The notes: generated by a model not told the origin, from the sequence alone. DNA of 64,000 bases from Tragulus kanchil (GCA_022376925.1 JAIOJX010000002.1:41873501-41937500), one strand, 5' to 3'. Shown: positions 22,290 to 34,263, numbered from the stretch's first letter. Numbers and translations are program-made.

Positions 22290-23880
22290 GTTTCTTTGTG
22301 GGTATCTGTGTGTATGGAGTTCTTTTCCCCACCAGGCTTCTTGGTTGAATTCTCCCTTCCTTTGGGTTTCTGTCCTTCTAGAAGGGTTCAATGGTTTGTG
22401 TCTTGGGTGGTGTTAGGTCTTTTTTACAGGTGAACAATCTCTAGTGTTGTATGTTCTTTGATAGTGTGGGGTCTTGGAATCAGGGCTTCTACTCCGGGGA
22501 TCCTTGGTTTGATGATTGGTCAGGGGGTGTAGGCTCTATGTCTGGTTTGCTATGGTGTTCCGTGATATTAGTTCAAATATTAGCATCTGAGGAGCAAGAG
22601 GTGTGTCCCTGGTGGGTGACAGTCATAAAAGCATGCAGATGTTTTCTAACATAGTCATAAGATACACATACATACACAGCAATAACCACATCTAACCAGT
22701 CTTACAGTGACAAAGCATAGGACATTTTTCTGGCACATGACACAATCAAAGATGGTACTTGCCCGTTAATCTCTGAATTAATTAAAATAGTGCCTGGAAA
22801 AATAGATCCTAGGCAAGGTCCTGGCTTGGACTATTTCATTGAAAGCAATTTTTAACTAAGACATGTGTTGGGGGTGAGGAGGTGGAGAGTGTATGTGTAA
22901 TGAGAAGGAATAGATTCGTCTTGGAAGGATTTTATAGGGTTATGTAGCCAAGGTTAGTGTGTTGTATTGTTTAGTACAGCTGGAAGAGAATAGTGGAGAC
23001 AGGAAGGTAGGAAATATTTATCTAGAGGATAGTGGTAGATAGGAGAAAGTTTTAGATTTAGAACACAGAGGGAGGAAGCAGTGGGAAAGAGGAAAGAAAA
23101 TTAGAGGTTTCCAAGAATTAAAATTTTAAAAAAAGTAAAAATTAAAAATCAAAAAACAAAAAAAACAAAAAAACCCAAACCTGACCGATCAAACGAATAA
23201 ACAGAACCGTCCGCAATGGATAAACAAAAAAGCTAAATACTGTCCCTGGTTTTTATCCTCTCATCTGTCTGATGGAAGCCAATCTGCTCTCGATGGTGTT
23301 GTCTTGATGATGTAGTCTTTCCCTTATGGCACTGGTCTGCAAGCTCAGGTGCTAGCTGGGGCGGTGGGCTGATCCCAGTCCGTCGGGCAGCGGGCCTCAG
23401 CTCGCGCGCAATCCCCTGTTGGGCGGGGGCGCCCCGGCTCTGCTGCGCACCCGCCGGTAGCCTCCAATACCTGCCCTTCTCCCGGCTTCCTCCGCTGCAG
23501 GTATAGCTATGGCGGTGCAAGGGCTCCTCCGCCACTGGCGCGCGCGCACTGCCAGTTACGTGTCCAAGTCCCAAAGGTAGGCACAAGCTTCCCCGTCTGG
23601 CTCAAGCCTGGTCCCTGGTTAGCAATCTGTGAGCGACTTCCCCTTCAACTAGTCCCCCACTAGGAGTGTTTGAACTCACCCGGTGCCAGGCGAGATAGTG
23701 GATTCTTAGAACAGTAGCTCCGGGAGAGATCTGGCTGTTCACTCTAATACTCTCACGGACCTATGGAATTCTTCTGTCGTCTAGTGGCTGGTTTGTTGGT
23801 GGTGGTTCATTTCTTGATTAGTTCTGGTGATTCTGTTGGGGAGCTGCTGAAATCTTCCCCTCATTCCTCTGCCATCTTGT
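22290..23880 (-). promoter_or_regulatory. L1 copy A 5' UTR with internal promoter region
   Basis: This is the 5' UTR of the full-length L1. Its first part (23330-23570) is CpG-rich (ctcgcgcgcaatcccctg, gggcgggggcgcc, ggcgcgcgcac), typical of an L1 promoter. An aagatggc YY1-type site lies at the extreme 5' end (about 23868-23878). The part nearer ORF1 is purine-rich in plus orientation (22860-23190, gaggaggtggagagtg to poly-A-like text). Promoter function is inferred from family knowledge. Confidence 0.7.
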
Positions 23881-24128
23881 ATTGGTTTATTTATTTATTT
23901 ATTTTCATCCATCTTTATTCTTTGGCCTCTGTGGGCCTCCCATTGCAGTGGCCTCTCGTTGCAGAACACTGGCTCTGAGCACATGCGCTTCAGAGCGTTG
24001 ACTTGTTAATTGGACACACTGGTCCAGCCACTCCGCTGCACGTGGGATCTTCCCGGGCCAGGGATGGAACTGGTGCCCCTTGCACTGCAAGGCAGACTCT
24101 TTACCCACTGGACCACCAGCGAAGCTCT
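23881..24128 (-). mobile_element. 5' part of SINE split by L1, copy 5
   Basis: The reversed lineage SINE body and head (ttcatccatctttattcttt ... ccctggcccgggaag head region ... accactggaccaccagcgaa). It belongs to an older subfamily, diagnosed by 'aaggcagactctttacccac' and 'aattggacacactggtccag', like the copies at 44168 and 60544. Its 3' stump is at 15715-15770. Confidence 0.88.
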
Positions 24129-24739
24129 ATATAATTATTTTTTAATTGTAAAAAGTGTTTTATTTTCTGAATGTCCTTGTTTTTGGATAGTGTTTTGTTT
24201 TTCTCTTCCAGGTAGTAATATTCTGTTGATGAGAAAGCTTTTCATTATGTATTATTTGTGGTGTTTGTTATGTATTTATGTGTAGTCTAATAATGTTTCT
24301 GCCACATTGTTTTAAAAGCAGTGTTTAACACAAGGAATTTTTTGAAATTTCAAGGCTATTTTTTCTTTCACAAATTGAACCTTGGTACTAGTTTGATGTA
24401 TTTTCATCTAAATTTCATTTAATGAACTTTCTGGTGTTTTGTTGATCACCAGTTTTCATTTCATTGCCCCTGACCATATCTGTAGGATAGAGGCATCACA
24501 CAAGATGGACTTGGTTAGGACTGTGAGCACAGATGGCAGTTGCGTGACCTGAGAGCCCAGCTCGGGAGTCCATGCTTTAGGAGGAGAGACTTGGAGCTGT
24601 GGCTGTGACCCTTGAACTGTTTCGACCCCTTCTGTTCAGCCACCAGCCTCAGCATGGGGGTTGTCAGTTCAGCACTGTTGTCCTTGGACTTCCGCTAACT
24701 CGAGAGTCTGTTGGTTCTCAGACATAGTTCATTGGATCC
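24129..24739. other. Unique DNA, nothing recognised
   Basis: An AT-rich start followed by single-copy sequence. No gene or repeat was recognised. Confidence 0.45.
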
Positions 24740-24965
24740 CCTTGTTGTGTTTGGTTGCTCAATCATGTCTGACTCTTTGCAACCCCATGGACTGCAGCAT
24801 GCCAGACTTTCCTGTCCTTCACTGTCTTCTGGAGTTGGCTCAGACTGATGTCTGTTGAGTCGGTGATGCTATCTAACCATCTCATCCTCTGCCACCCACT
24901 TCCTCTCTTGCCCTGTCTTTCCCATCTAGACCCTGGTGTAAATCCAATTGCACCCAAGTTCGGCA
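24740..24965 (-). mobile_element. BovB (RTE) LINE 3' fragment
   Basis: The minus strand encodes a recognisable end of the BovB reverse-transcriptase ORF: residues RMRWLDSITDSTDISLSQLQ, then KTVKDRKVWHAAVHGVAKSQ. The plus strand shows gctcaatcatgtctgactct and ttgagtcggtgatgctatct. BovB is a horizontally transferred RTE retroelement abundant in ruminants. This is a short, 5'-truncated piece. Confidence 0.93.
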
Positions 24966-26990
24966 CGCCTCTCTCTTTATTGCCCCTTGTTGTGTAGCCT
25001 AAAGATGCCTCTCAGTTTTTCTTAAAATAGCAGTAACACCACTTGCATTCATAATGTCTTGTGGAATAAGAAACATTCCCCACTTCTTGTTCCTCCCCTA
25101 ACCCTTGAAGGCAAGGAAGCCTTTACTTCTTCACTTCGTATTATCCCCTCTACACTCCCCTCACGTGTGCCCAAAGTAAACTCCCTGTGAGGCCAACCTG
25201 GTCCGTTGTATTTCACACGCCTGACTCCTGGAGTCACTGTTGCTTAGGTAAGGCCTAGCCATGCATATCATGGCAGTACGGTGAGTTTCTGACCTCCTGG
25301 CTGCTCCCTCCCTTCCTGAAACCTCAGGCGCAGCACTGAGATGTGCTCTGACTAGCTAGAGGCACAAGAGTCGGGCACGTAAAGCTCCTGGCACGTTTCT
25401 GGGGGCTCCTGGGCCAGAGTTGTGGCTGTCCTCCTTCCTGCAGACTCAGGTCCCTAGGAAATTACTCAGGTGACCCAGAGAACAGGAGCGGGCTGTGATG
25501 TCAGAAGGATCACGGGGTCAAGGGATTGGCAGAGTTACATACTATTCTTGCCTTCTAAGACTTGGATGATCTTCATCCAGAGAAGGAGGAGCAGAGCTCC
25601 CAGTCCCTCCCAGGCCAGACGTGCTGGCTGCGGGGATTCAGAGGCTCCATCTAGGATCATCTGAGTAAAGTTGAGTCTTTTGTGGGCCTCTTAGGGAAGG
25701 AAGCGGCAGCTTCCAGAGGCTGTCATTCAGGGTGTAAGGGCCGCGCTGTGAATTAAGGGGACACGCCCTGTTTTGAATTGGATTTCCTGCTCCTTCTGAT
25801 GGCAGGCATTCTTCCCGGACTAGGGTGAATTCAGTTCCAGTGTTTGCTTGTAAAACTGAATCTAGTCATTGTATTTGTCGCTTGGCTTTCTGCCTGCTGT
25901 TAAAGTACAGAGCAAACTTCTGCTAGTTACTCCCTATGGTTCTGTATTCTCCGCAAAGAGCAGGGACAGGAAAGGGGAAAACCCAGAGGGTGACTGAGTT
26001 CATTTACATACGGTGCCAGAGGGCAGCTGTGTGCTGCCTGGCCGTCACATGACCCTGTGCAGAATCCCGGCATTCCATTTACTGGAATAGGAGACAGCCT
26101 GAAACACCGAACACACAAGAACTGCTTGGGATGTCTCTTTATGGTTCTCGGCTTAGCATTAGCTGAAGAACGCTGTTCTACTGTGTAACTAATATAGGTG
26201 AAAAATAGGTTTCGTGTTTCTCCCTCTTTTCAAAGCTTTGTGTATAAGGAAAAACCTTCCAGCCTAACTCTGCCCACTGAGCTGTCCTGAGGGCCCAGGT
26301 CAGCAGGCTCCTGTTGGATTTGTGGGTGAGAGTTTCGGGACCATGCTTTCTACCGGGACTAATAGAAGATGCGATTCAGTCCTTTCAGTGTGACTCCAGC
26401 TGGTCCACACGTGGCTGAATGTGCATTAGGAAGGAATTTTTTTTTTTTTTTCCCCATTAAGTGTGAAGAGATCCAGAAGGATCCAGCAGCATACCCACCC
26501 TGGGTGCCCATAGGAGTGCAGTACATAAGACTCATTACCCTGGATTAAACTCAGAACCCTCCTAACCTGGAGAAAGGACAGGGTTGGGGAGATGGGCTGA
26601 TCAGCTCCTGCTCTGAATCTGTCCTTCAGTGAGGTGGCCCCACCTGAAGTGAAATGAGGGGTGTGGCAGTGATACCCCCAGGGTGGGGCCTATCCTGCCC
26701 TGTAGACTGGGCCGCCTTCTATACCTCTTGCTGCCCTGATTTTATTAAATTCTGGTCTGGCCCATTGGGCTAGAGCAAGATCACTTTTTCCTCAGACTTA
26801 ATTTTATATAAATAGAAGAACTTTGAGTGTTTAATTGAGTAAATAGCAATACATTTTGTGTTTTTATTAGTGAAGAACAGAGAGCCCTGCTACCTTGCTC
26901 TTCTTTGCTCAGTACTAAGAGAAAAATTTGTAAGTCTGAAAAACACAGGGAGCCCATGGTCTCCTGTGGGTAGAAATCCTCAACCCAGGC
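24966..26990. other. Unique DNA, nothing recognised
   Basis: Moderately GC-rich single-copy sequence with a T-run at 26438-26451. Short ORFs at 25049-25237, 25470-25664 and 25927-26118 have no recognised domain. Confidence 0.45.
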
Positions 26991-27652
26991 AACTGTCCTC
27001 TCACAGCAGCGTGTGAACAGAGAGGAAATCTCAGGTTCCTGCGAGGATGTTTTGCGGAGACAGAACAGAAACCAGATGTGGAAGATGAGGAGATGGTTGA
27101 AAGCCTCCTGGAGCCATCATGTCGCTCCGTGGACACAGAGCAAACAAGGGCCCAGGGAGGGAAACAAGAGGAGTTAAAAAACCCAGAGGAAGCATAAGAA
27201 TAGGAGTTCTGACTTGACTTCTGGGGCAGGCATTTCTACTTTCACAAGAAAAAAGCTGAGAAACAAAATCAGCAGCTCCTTTAGGTCCATCTGAGAACTG
27301 AAGTCATAGGGCACAGCACTGCCCCAGAAGCTGAGGTGGAGGAGAAGATGCAGCAACCCACAGAAACATGCCCTGGGACCAGAGCTGGGCCTTCACTGCT
27401 GTGAAAGAGCTGCTGGGGCCTCAGCACAGACAAGCAGAGCTAGAAACTCCAGGGCCCGCCTTCGGGGTGGAGGCAGTTTTGTGAAATTATCTTCCAGAGC
27501 CCTGCCAGATTCTCACAGTGAAGATCAGAGAAAATTCCCCTCAGGCCCTCAGCATGGAGAGGGAACAGGAACAATTTTGAAAGACATCGGGGCACTCTGT
27601 GCTTCTTAACAGGTCCTTCCCTCGGGTAACTATCTAATCAGGTCTTATCATA
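26991..27652. other. Purine-rich sequence, possibly old L1 5' region
   Basis: Purine-rich text (gaagatgaggagatggttga, aagagctgctggggcctcag, agaaaattcccctcaggccc) precedes an L1 3' end that begins at 27838. The style resembles decayed L1 5' sequence, but I cannot assign it with certainty. Confidence 0.3.
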
Positions 27653-27835
27653 GCCTTCCTGCTCAGCAGTGAAGAATCCACCTGCAGTGCAGGAGATGTC
27701 AGGAGACATGGGTTCGATTACCTGGAGGAAGTAATGGCAACCCACTCCAGTACTCTTGCCTGTGGAATCCCATGGACTCTGGCGGGCTACAGTCCATGGG
27801 GTCACAAAGAGTAGTACACAGCTTAGCAACTGAGA
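27653..27835 (+). mobile_element. Bov-tA SINE
   Basis: A tRNA-related head (tgaagaatccacctgcagtg) is joined to a BovB-derived part: aatggcaacccactccagta, ctcttgcctgtggaatccca, ggcgggctacagtccatggg. The order and content are those of Bov-tA. The head's first bases are degraded. Confidence 0.92.
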
Positions 27836-27837
27836 AC

Positions 27838-28545
27838 TATGAAAACAGTGTAGAGGTTCTGCAAAAATTAAAAATAAAACTACCATATGATCCAGCAGTC
27901 CTCCTCCCAAAGAAAACAAAAACAGTAATTTGAAAAGGCATATGCACCTCTATGTCCATTGAAGCATTATTTACAGTAGTTAAGACATGGAAGCAACGGT
28001 AAGTGTCCATCAGTGGATGAATGGATAAAGAAGATATTGTGAGTGTGTGTGTGTTCCACACAAAATGAAATGCTATTCAGGCATAAAAAAGAAGGCAACC
28101 CTGCCACTTGTGAATACATGGCATTATGCTAAACTAAACCAGAAATGCCGTATGATTTCACTTATATGTGGACTTTTAAAGGAGTGACAACAGAACAAGC
28201 TCACTGAGAGAACAGATTGGTGGTTACCAGAGGCAGAGAATGGGAATGGGACAGAAAGGCAGAGAGGGTCAAACTGCACCAACTTTTAGTTATACGGTAT
28301 ATGAATCCTGGGGATGTAGCGTGGCAGGTGGCTCTGGTTAATAACACTGTATGCACATTTGAAAATTGCTACAAGAGTAGGTCCTAAAGTTCTTGTCACA
28401 AGAAGAAAACATCTTATAACTCTGTATGGTAGTGGATGCCAACTAGACTTACTGTGGTGAAGGTTGTGCATTGTCTAATTATCTAATAATGTTGCATACC
28501 TAAATATAACATATCTGTCAGTTATACCTCAATTTTAAAAAGGTG
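27838..28545 (+). mobile_element. Old L1 3' end (L1MA/MB-like)
   Basis: ORF2 C-terminal and 3' UTR phrases are present: 'taaaactaccatatgatcca', 'tccatcagtggatgaatgga', 'tatgatttcacttatatgtg', 'tggtggttaccagaggcaga'. It ends 'tatacctcaattttaaaaag', the usual L1 terminus. It is decayed with stops throughout. Confidence 0.88.
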
Positions 28546-28564
28546 AATGGTGCAGAGAGCTCAC

Positions 28565-28765
28565 AAGATTCAGAAGACAGCTGGAGGAGCTGTATTAATT
28601 CCTGCTAGAGCTGACCCCAGGGTGAGAAAAATGACTGGACATAGAGAGGAATGTCACATAATTATAAGGAGATCAGTTCTCCAGGAAGACATAGCCGCTC
28701 TTAAAGTGTATGTGCCTAACAGCCGACCCTCAAATACATAACGCAAAAGCTGATGGAGCTGCATG
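28565..28765 (+). pseudogene. L1 ORF2 endonuclease fragment
   Basis: A 64-aa open stretch reads RKMTGHREECHIIIRRSVLQ then EDIAALKVYVPNS. This corresponds to the region of L1 endonuclease before and at the IYAPN motif. It is a short broken fragment next to the previous L1 3' end, in the same orientation. Its position after that terminus shows a separate insertion or a rearrangement. Confidence 0.65.
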
Positions 28766-29740
28766 GAGGACGAGAGGAGCCCAGGACCTTGGGTGGGAGG
28801 GAGCGTGGGCTAGTGACGAGTGAGAAAGCCTGCGCTGGCACGGGGCAGTTCTGGCAGCAGCTCAAGGATGGACTCCAGGTGGGCAGAGACCACCTTTGGA
28901 AGGGCTGTTGTGAGGGGCAGCTTGTGGCTTGTGTTTAAGGTGACAGTACCCCATCAGAAGGGTTTGGATGAGGAAGAGGAATGGGTCTAAGACAATTCCC
29001 AGATTCTGACATGGATGGTTGTGTGTTGGTGGGACCATTAGGCAACATAGGTAATAATGAAGCCAGAGAAGACTTCCCATTGCATTTTTGATGGCTCATT
29101 TGAAATCAATGTGGTCTCGTCAGTGGTTAGAGTCAAATGTACATGGAGTGTCCATGCTGGAGAAGCAAATGAGCAGGATGGGCCAGAGCTGGCGAGCCCA
29201 TGGGATGGCCTGCATGTAGTGTGAGGCTTGTGGGAAAAGGTGCAGAGAGGGGAGAGGAAGGAAGGACCTTTGAAGGAAGGACCCTCAGAGGGGTCACAGT
29301 GGGCAATGGCTAGTCCAGGAGCCACTGGGAAGACAATGGTCAACAGAAGAAGTAAGATGAGGAAGTGTCCCTTTCCTTAGGGGTTGTTGTGACTGGGAGT
29401 GTTTTGGTGGCTGCCTGGGGAAGACTACTACCACAGAAGGTTGAACAAACAGTTATTCTTTCAAAGAGCTTGGCTAAGAAGAAGCCTAAGAAATGGACAG
29501 TGACTAGCAGAATAAAGGGCTTTTTTCTTTCATTTAACTGGGAGAGAACGAACATGGACATTTTCCCCGGAGGCAAGAAAACTTCGGACAGTAAGGGATT
29601 GAAGACAGAGAAGAGGCAGAGTTTATGAGAGGTTGATGACAGCCAGATTGAGGGATTTAGTCTTGGACCAGTGTGCCATCTCTTTTCCAAGTCAGCAGGA
29701 GGCAGAAAAGGAGGGCTGGACTTTCTGAGAACACATGCTT
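28766..29740. other. Unique DNA, nothing certain
   Basis: Purine-rich single-copy sequence. ORFs at 29038-29343 and 29340-29846 (minus) are open by chance in this composition and match nothing that I know. Confidence 0.4.
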
Positions 29741-29769
29741 TTTGGCCTGTGTTAGCAGTGCTGGCTTGA

Positions 29770-29885
29770 GCAAACTCCCCTCTTGTCTGAAAGGGGCAGT
29801 GACACTTTCTAACTTCCAGGGTTATTGTGAGACTAAACGAGGGCATTCATGCAAAGAATTCAGTACAAAGAGAGATTTGTAGTAT
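29770..29885 (-). repeat. MIR-like fragment
   Basis: It contains cttccagggttattgtgaga followed by 'gcattcatgcaaagaattca', resembling the reverse-orientation MIR phrase 'gggttgttgtgaggattaaa'. It is diverged and partial. Confidence 0.5.
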
Positions 29886-30440
29886 GTACTCTTAACAGTG
29901 TTAATTTAAGTATTAAATGTTAATTTAGTGTCATTAGAAGTAACTTCTATTACTCATTAACTCACCGAATAACTACTTGATGAATACCTCCTGTTCGCAG
30001 ACACGAGGTTTTAAGACAGTTTCTGACTAGAAGGTGCCTACCTTCTCTAGGAATGTGGGGTGGGGAGTCGGTTGGGAGAGGGCCATACAGTGTACATAGT
30101 TTCCTTAGTCAGTCAGCACGTTCAGCAACTACTGGACCCTTCATCTGGTGACTGGGGTGCAGTGGGCTAGGCACCACACAGGGTGGCAGTGGGGTGAGAA
30201 GGGCTTCCCGCCTCCACCCGGCCTGGTCTCTTCCGTCTTGCAGCTCTGCTCACTCCCGTTTTTGTTAGGGCCACCCCCACTTTCACTCCGCTCCCCTCCT
30301 GAACCACTGACAGTCTCTAATCTGTTTTCCATTCTTTTTTTTTTTCCAACATCCTTTTCTTTTTTTGCCTGTTCTTTTTTCAAAGGGAGGAAAAAGGCTG
30401 AAAGAACTAGCTCCATGTACAGTCATTTAAGCATCCACAG
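29886..30440. other. Unique DNA, nothing recognised
   Basis: A 173-aa plus ORF (30148-30669) crosses a poly-pyrimidine stretch and the start of an old L1. It shows no recognisable domain. A T-run lies at 30335-30345. Confidence 0.4.
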
Positions 30441-30462
30441 AGAACTGGGGCAGGTTGATATT

Positions 30463-32660
30463 TCAACATTACATAAATGGAATCCTACAGTACATAACGT
30501 TTTGAAGTCAGTGTTTTTCACTCAGGATGATTCTTTGGAGGTGCGTCCAGCTTGTCGCCTGTGTCCAGAGTTGCATCCTTTTCACCACAGGGTATTCTTC
30601 CCCCACTGCTGGGTAGCCGGGAGCAGCACAGTTGTTTATCCTCCAGTTGAGGGTCTGTGGCTCTTGTGAATAAAGCTGCTTTGGACACTGGTATATCAGT
30701 TTTTGTGTAAACATATGTTTTCATCTCTTTTGGGTAAATATCAGAGTGTAGTTATGAGATCTGAGTAGTTACATATTCAGTTTTTTAATAAACTGCAAAC
30801 TTTTTCAGACTGGCTGTGCCACTGTACTTTCCCAGCAGGATTGTGTGAGTGATCTCATTTCTCCACTTCCTCACCAGGGTATCTTGTTATCTGTTTTTAT
30901 TTTAGCCATGTGTGTAGTGTTATTGCCAGTATGGTTTAAATGCCTTTTTAATGACCCTAAACGTCTTTGATGTGCTTGTTTGCCATCTGTGTATCCTCTT
31001 GTTGAAATATGTGTTCATATCTGTTCCAATTGAATGTTCATACCGTGTTCCAATTGGAATGTTTTCTATTTGCTGTTAAGATTTGAAGCTTCATAATGCA
31101 TTTTAGGGCTACAAGTCCTTCATCTCAGTTTCTAGTTTATCTTTTCAGCTTAACATGGTCTTTCACAGAACAAAATTTTTTTATTTCAATGCAGTCCAAC
31201 TCACTAGTTCTCCCTTTCCTGAGTTGTGTGTTCCTTGTCAAGTTTAAGAATTTTTTGCTATCACTAGATTCCAGAGATTTTTCCTGTGTTATTTTATAGT
31301 CAGTTCCATGATCTGTTTGGACTTATTTTTTATATAAGGTGTAGCAGTTGTATGGAGGTTTTTTTTTTGGCCTATGGATGCCTGCCTGATTCCTTCAAAA
31401 CCATTTGCTGAAAGACTATCTATTCTCCGCATTACTTTTTTACCTTTGTCCAAAATCACTTGAGTACATGTGTGTGGGTTTGTAGGTGGGCTCTCTGCTC
31501 CATTCATTGAGCTGCCTGCGTGTCCCTCTGCCAGGACACAGTCTTGCCTGTAGAAGCTTTGTCAACATTACATAAATGGAATCCTACAGTACATAACGTT
31601 TTGAAGTCAGTGTTTTTCACTCAGGATGATTCTTTGGAGGTGCGTCCAGCTTGTCGCCTGTGTCCAGAGTTGCATCCTTTTCACCACAGGGTATTCTTCC
31701 CCCACTGCTGGGTAGCCGGGAGCAGCACAGTTGTTTATCCTCCAGTTGAGGGTCTGTGGCTCTTGTGAATAAAGCTGCTTTGGACACTGGTATATCAGTT
31801 TTTGTGTAAACATATGTTTTCATCTCTTTTGGGTAAATATCAGAGTGTAGTTATGAGATCTGAGTAGTTACATATTCAGTTTTTTAATAAACTGCAAACT
31901 TTTTCAGACTGGCTGTGCCACTGTACTTTCCCAGCAGGATTGTGTGAGTGATCTCATTTCTCCACTTCCTCACCAGGGTATCTTGTTATCTGTTTTTATT
32001 TTAGCCATGTGTGTAGTGTTATTGCCAGTATGGTTTAAATGCCTTTTTAATGACCCTAAACGTCTTTGATGTGCTTGTTTGCCATCTGTGTATCCTCTTG
32101 TTGAAATATGTGTTCATATCTGTTCCAATTGAATGTTCATACCGTGTTCCAATTGGAATGTTTTCTATTTGCTGTTAAGATTTGAAGCTTCATAATGCAT
32201 TTTAGGGCTACAAGTCCTTCATCTCAGTTTCTAGTTTATCTTTTCAGCTTAACATGGTCTTTCACAGAACAAAATTTTTTTATTTCAATGCAGTCCAACT
32301 CACTAGTTCTCCCTTTCCTGAGTTGTGTGTTCCTTGTCAAGTTTAAGAATTTTTTGCTATCACTAGATTCCAGAGATTTTTCCTGTGTTATTTTATAGTC
32401 AGTTCCATGATCTGTTTGGACTTATTTTTTATATAAGGTGTAGCAGTTGTATGGAGGTTTTTTTTTTGGCCTATGGATGCCTGCCTGATTCCTTCAAAAC
32501 CATTTGCTGAAAGACTATCTATTCTCCGCATTACTTTTTTACCTTTGTCCAAAATCACTTGAGTACATGTGTGTGGGTTTGTAGGTGGGCTCTCTGCTCC
32601 ATTCATTGAGCTGCCTGCGTGTCCCTCTGCCAGGACACAGTCTTGCCTGTAGAAGCTTTG
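30463..32660. repeat. Tandem duplication 6, unit 1099 bp
   Basis: Positions 30463-31561 recur at 31562-32660 (offset 1099), apparently identical, with a 2-bp (tc) overlap at the join. The content is ancient L1. Confidence 0.97.
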
Positions 32661-33410
32661 TCGTATCCTGCATTCTTCTTTTCCAAAACTATTTCATCTG
32701 TTCTAAACAAACATTGCCTTTCCACATAAATATTTTAGAATAACTTTTGTCTTGTATGTATGAAAAACCTTGCTGAGATTCCAATAGTAATCACTTTAAA
32801 CATGTTTATGAGTTGAGAAGAATTGACATCGTTACTGTATGTAGTATCTTTACTTTATGTAGTATGTAGTCATCGTAGTATTTCTCTGCATTGTTTTTAT
32901 TTCTTTGATTTCTTTCTTCAGCATTTTGTAGCTTCAGCATGTATCTCTTATGCATACTTAGTTAGATTTACACTGAAGTATTTGTCTTTTTTTAGCAACT
33001 GCAAAGAGTATTATATTTTTAACTTTGATTTTTTTGCTAGTACATGAATATGATTGATTTTTCTATGTTGTTTTTGTGTCCAGTAATATTGCTGAACTCA
33101 TTATTAGTCTTAGATTTTTTTTGTAAAAATTTTTGGGAGTTTATATGCAGACAGTCATGACATCTGCAGGAAGGAAGAGTCTATGTCTTCCTTTCCGATC
33201 TGTGTGCCTCTTTCCTTACCTCGTGCGTTGCCACAGCCGCTTGTCCTGTGTTGAGGGGAAGCAGTAAGAACTCAGTGCTTCTTGTTCCTGATCTTGAAGG
33301 AAAGTTCATAGTCTTTCCCCATTAAGTGTCAGGGTACCTGTGCATCTGTTGCAGATGCTCTTTATCAGAATGAGGGAGTTTCCTTTCATTTCTACTTTTC
33401 TGACTTTTTT

Positions 33411-33727
33411 TTTGGAGGGGGGTGGGTAGGGGAGGGAGGGGGTTGGTGGAGGAGGGAGGGGGGCGTGTGGGCCGCCTCTATTGGTCTTTCATCTATCCAT
33501 TTTCATCCATCTTTGCTCTTTGGCCCGCGTGGGCCTCCCATCGAGGTGGCCTCTGTTGTCGCAGGGCAGCAGCTCTGGGCACATGCACTCCAGAGCTCCG
33601 GCTCGGCAATTGGACACATCGGTCCAGCCGCTCCACGGCATGTGAGATCTTCCCAGGCCAGGGATTGAACTGGCACCCCTTGTACTGCAAGGTGGTGTCC
33701 CTACCCACTGGACCACCAGGGAAGCCC
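33411..33727 (-). mobile_element. Lineage SINE with G-rich tail block, copy 6
   Basis: Long-tail subfamily. After the T-run, 33414-33470 is a G-rich block (ggaggggggtgggtagggga, gggagggggttggtggagga), followed by the reversed body and head. The TSD ctgactttttt lies at 33400-33410 and 33728-33738. Confidence 0.95.
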
Positions 33728-33910
33728 CTGACTTTTTTAAAATCATGAATGAGTGTTGAATCCTATCAAATAGTTTTGTGTATTGATTTATATGATTGTA
33801 TGATTTTTTTTCTTCTTTAGTGTTTAATGTAGTAAATTATACTGATTGATTAAAGTATTAAACCAGCTTTGTATCCCTGGAGTAACCTCTGCTTGTTCAT
33901 TGGGTGTATA

Positions 33911-33934
33911 TTTGTGTGTGTGTGTGTGTGTGTA
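33911..33934. repeat. (GT)n microsatellite
   Basis: About 11-12 GT units inside the ancient L1. Confidence 0.9.
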
Positions 33935-33990
33935 AATTTTTTGTTACATATTTCTGAATTCTATTTACTATTATTTTGTGAAGAATTTTT

Positions 33991-34263
33991 TTAAATTATT
34001 ATGTGGGGTTTTTTTGGCCGCTTCTATTGGTCTTTCATTTATTTATCTTTGTTCTTTGGCCTGTGTGGGCCTCCCATCACAGTGGCCTCCCTCATTGCAG
34101 AGCACCAACTCTGGGCGCACGCGTTCCAGAGCTCTGGCTTGGTAGTTGGACACATTGGTCCAGCCGCTCCGCGGCATGTGAGATCTTCCCAGGCCAGGGA
34201 TGGAACTGGCACCCCTTGCACTGCAAGGCAGTGTCCTTACCCACTGGACCACCAGGGAAGCCC
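33991..34263 (-). mobile_element. Lineage SINE, short-tail type, copy 7
   Basis: After the T-run and ggccgcttctattggtcttt comes the reversed body, then the head ending accaccagggaagccc. A perfect 19-bp TSD, tattttgtgaagaattttt, lies at 33972-33990 and 34264-34282. There is no G-rich block. Confidence 0.97.

Larger units (their letters stand above)
15771..23880 (-). mobile_element. Full-length LINE-1 (copy A)
   Basis: A minus-strand L1 with 3' UTR (15786-16093), ORF2 (16094-20943), ORF1 (21034-21900) and a long 5' UTR up to 23880. The 3' end holds aataaagaataaaa. The 5' end reads acaagatggcagaggaatga, with the YY1-type aagatggc expected at an L1 start. The span of 8.1 kb minus an inserted SINE (333 bp plus TSD) and the duplicated 1066 bp leaves about 6.7 kb, the normal full length. 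It is not active: ORF1 has an early stop and ORF2 has catalytic changes and frameshifts. Confidence 0.92.

Noticed and set aside
27000..27640. Retroviral LTR or coding exon
   Set aside because: The purine-rich text has no LTR ends, no poly(A) signal in place and no readable protein. It was left as a possible L1 5' remnant.
29340..29846. 168-aa minus ORF
   Set aside because: No domain, signal or conserved motif recognised; both strands are partly open and the composition is purine-rich.
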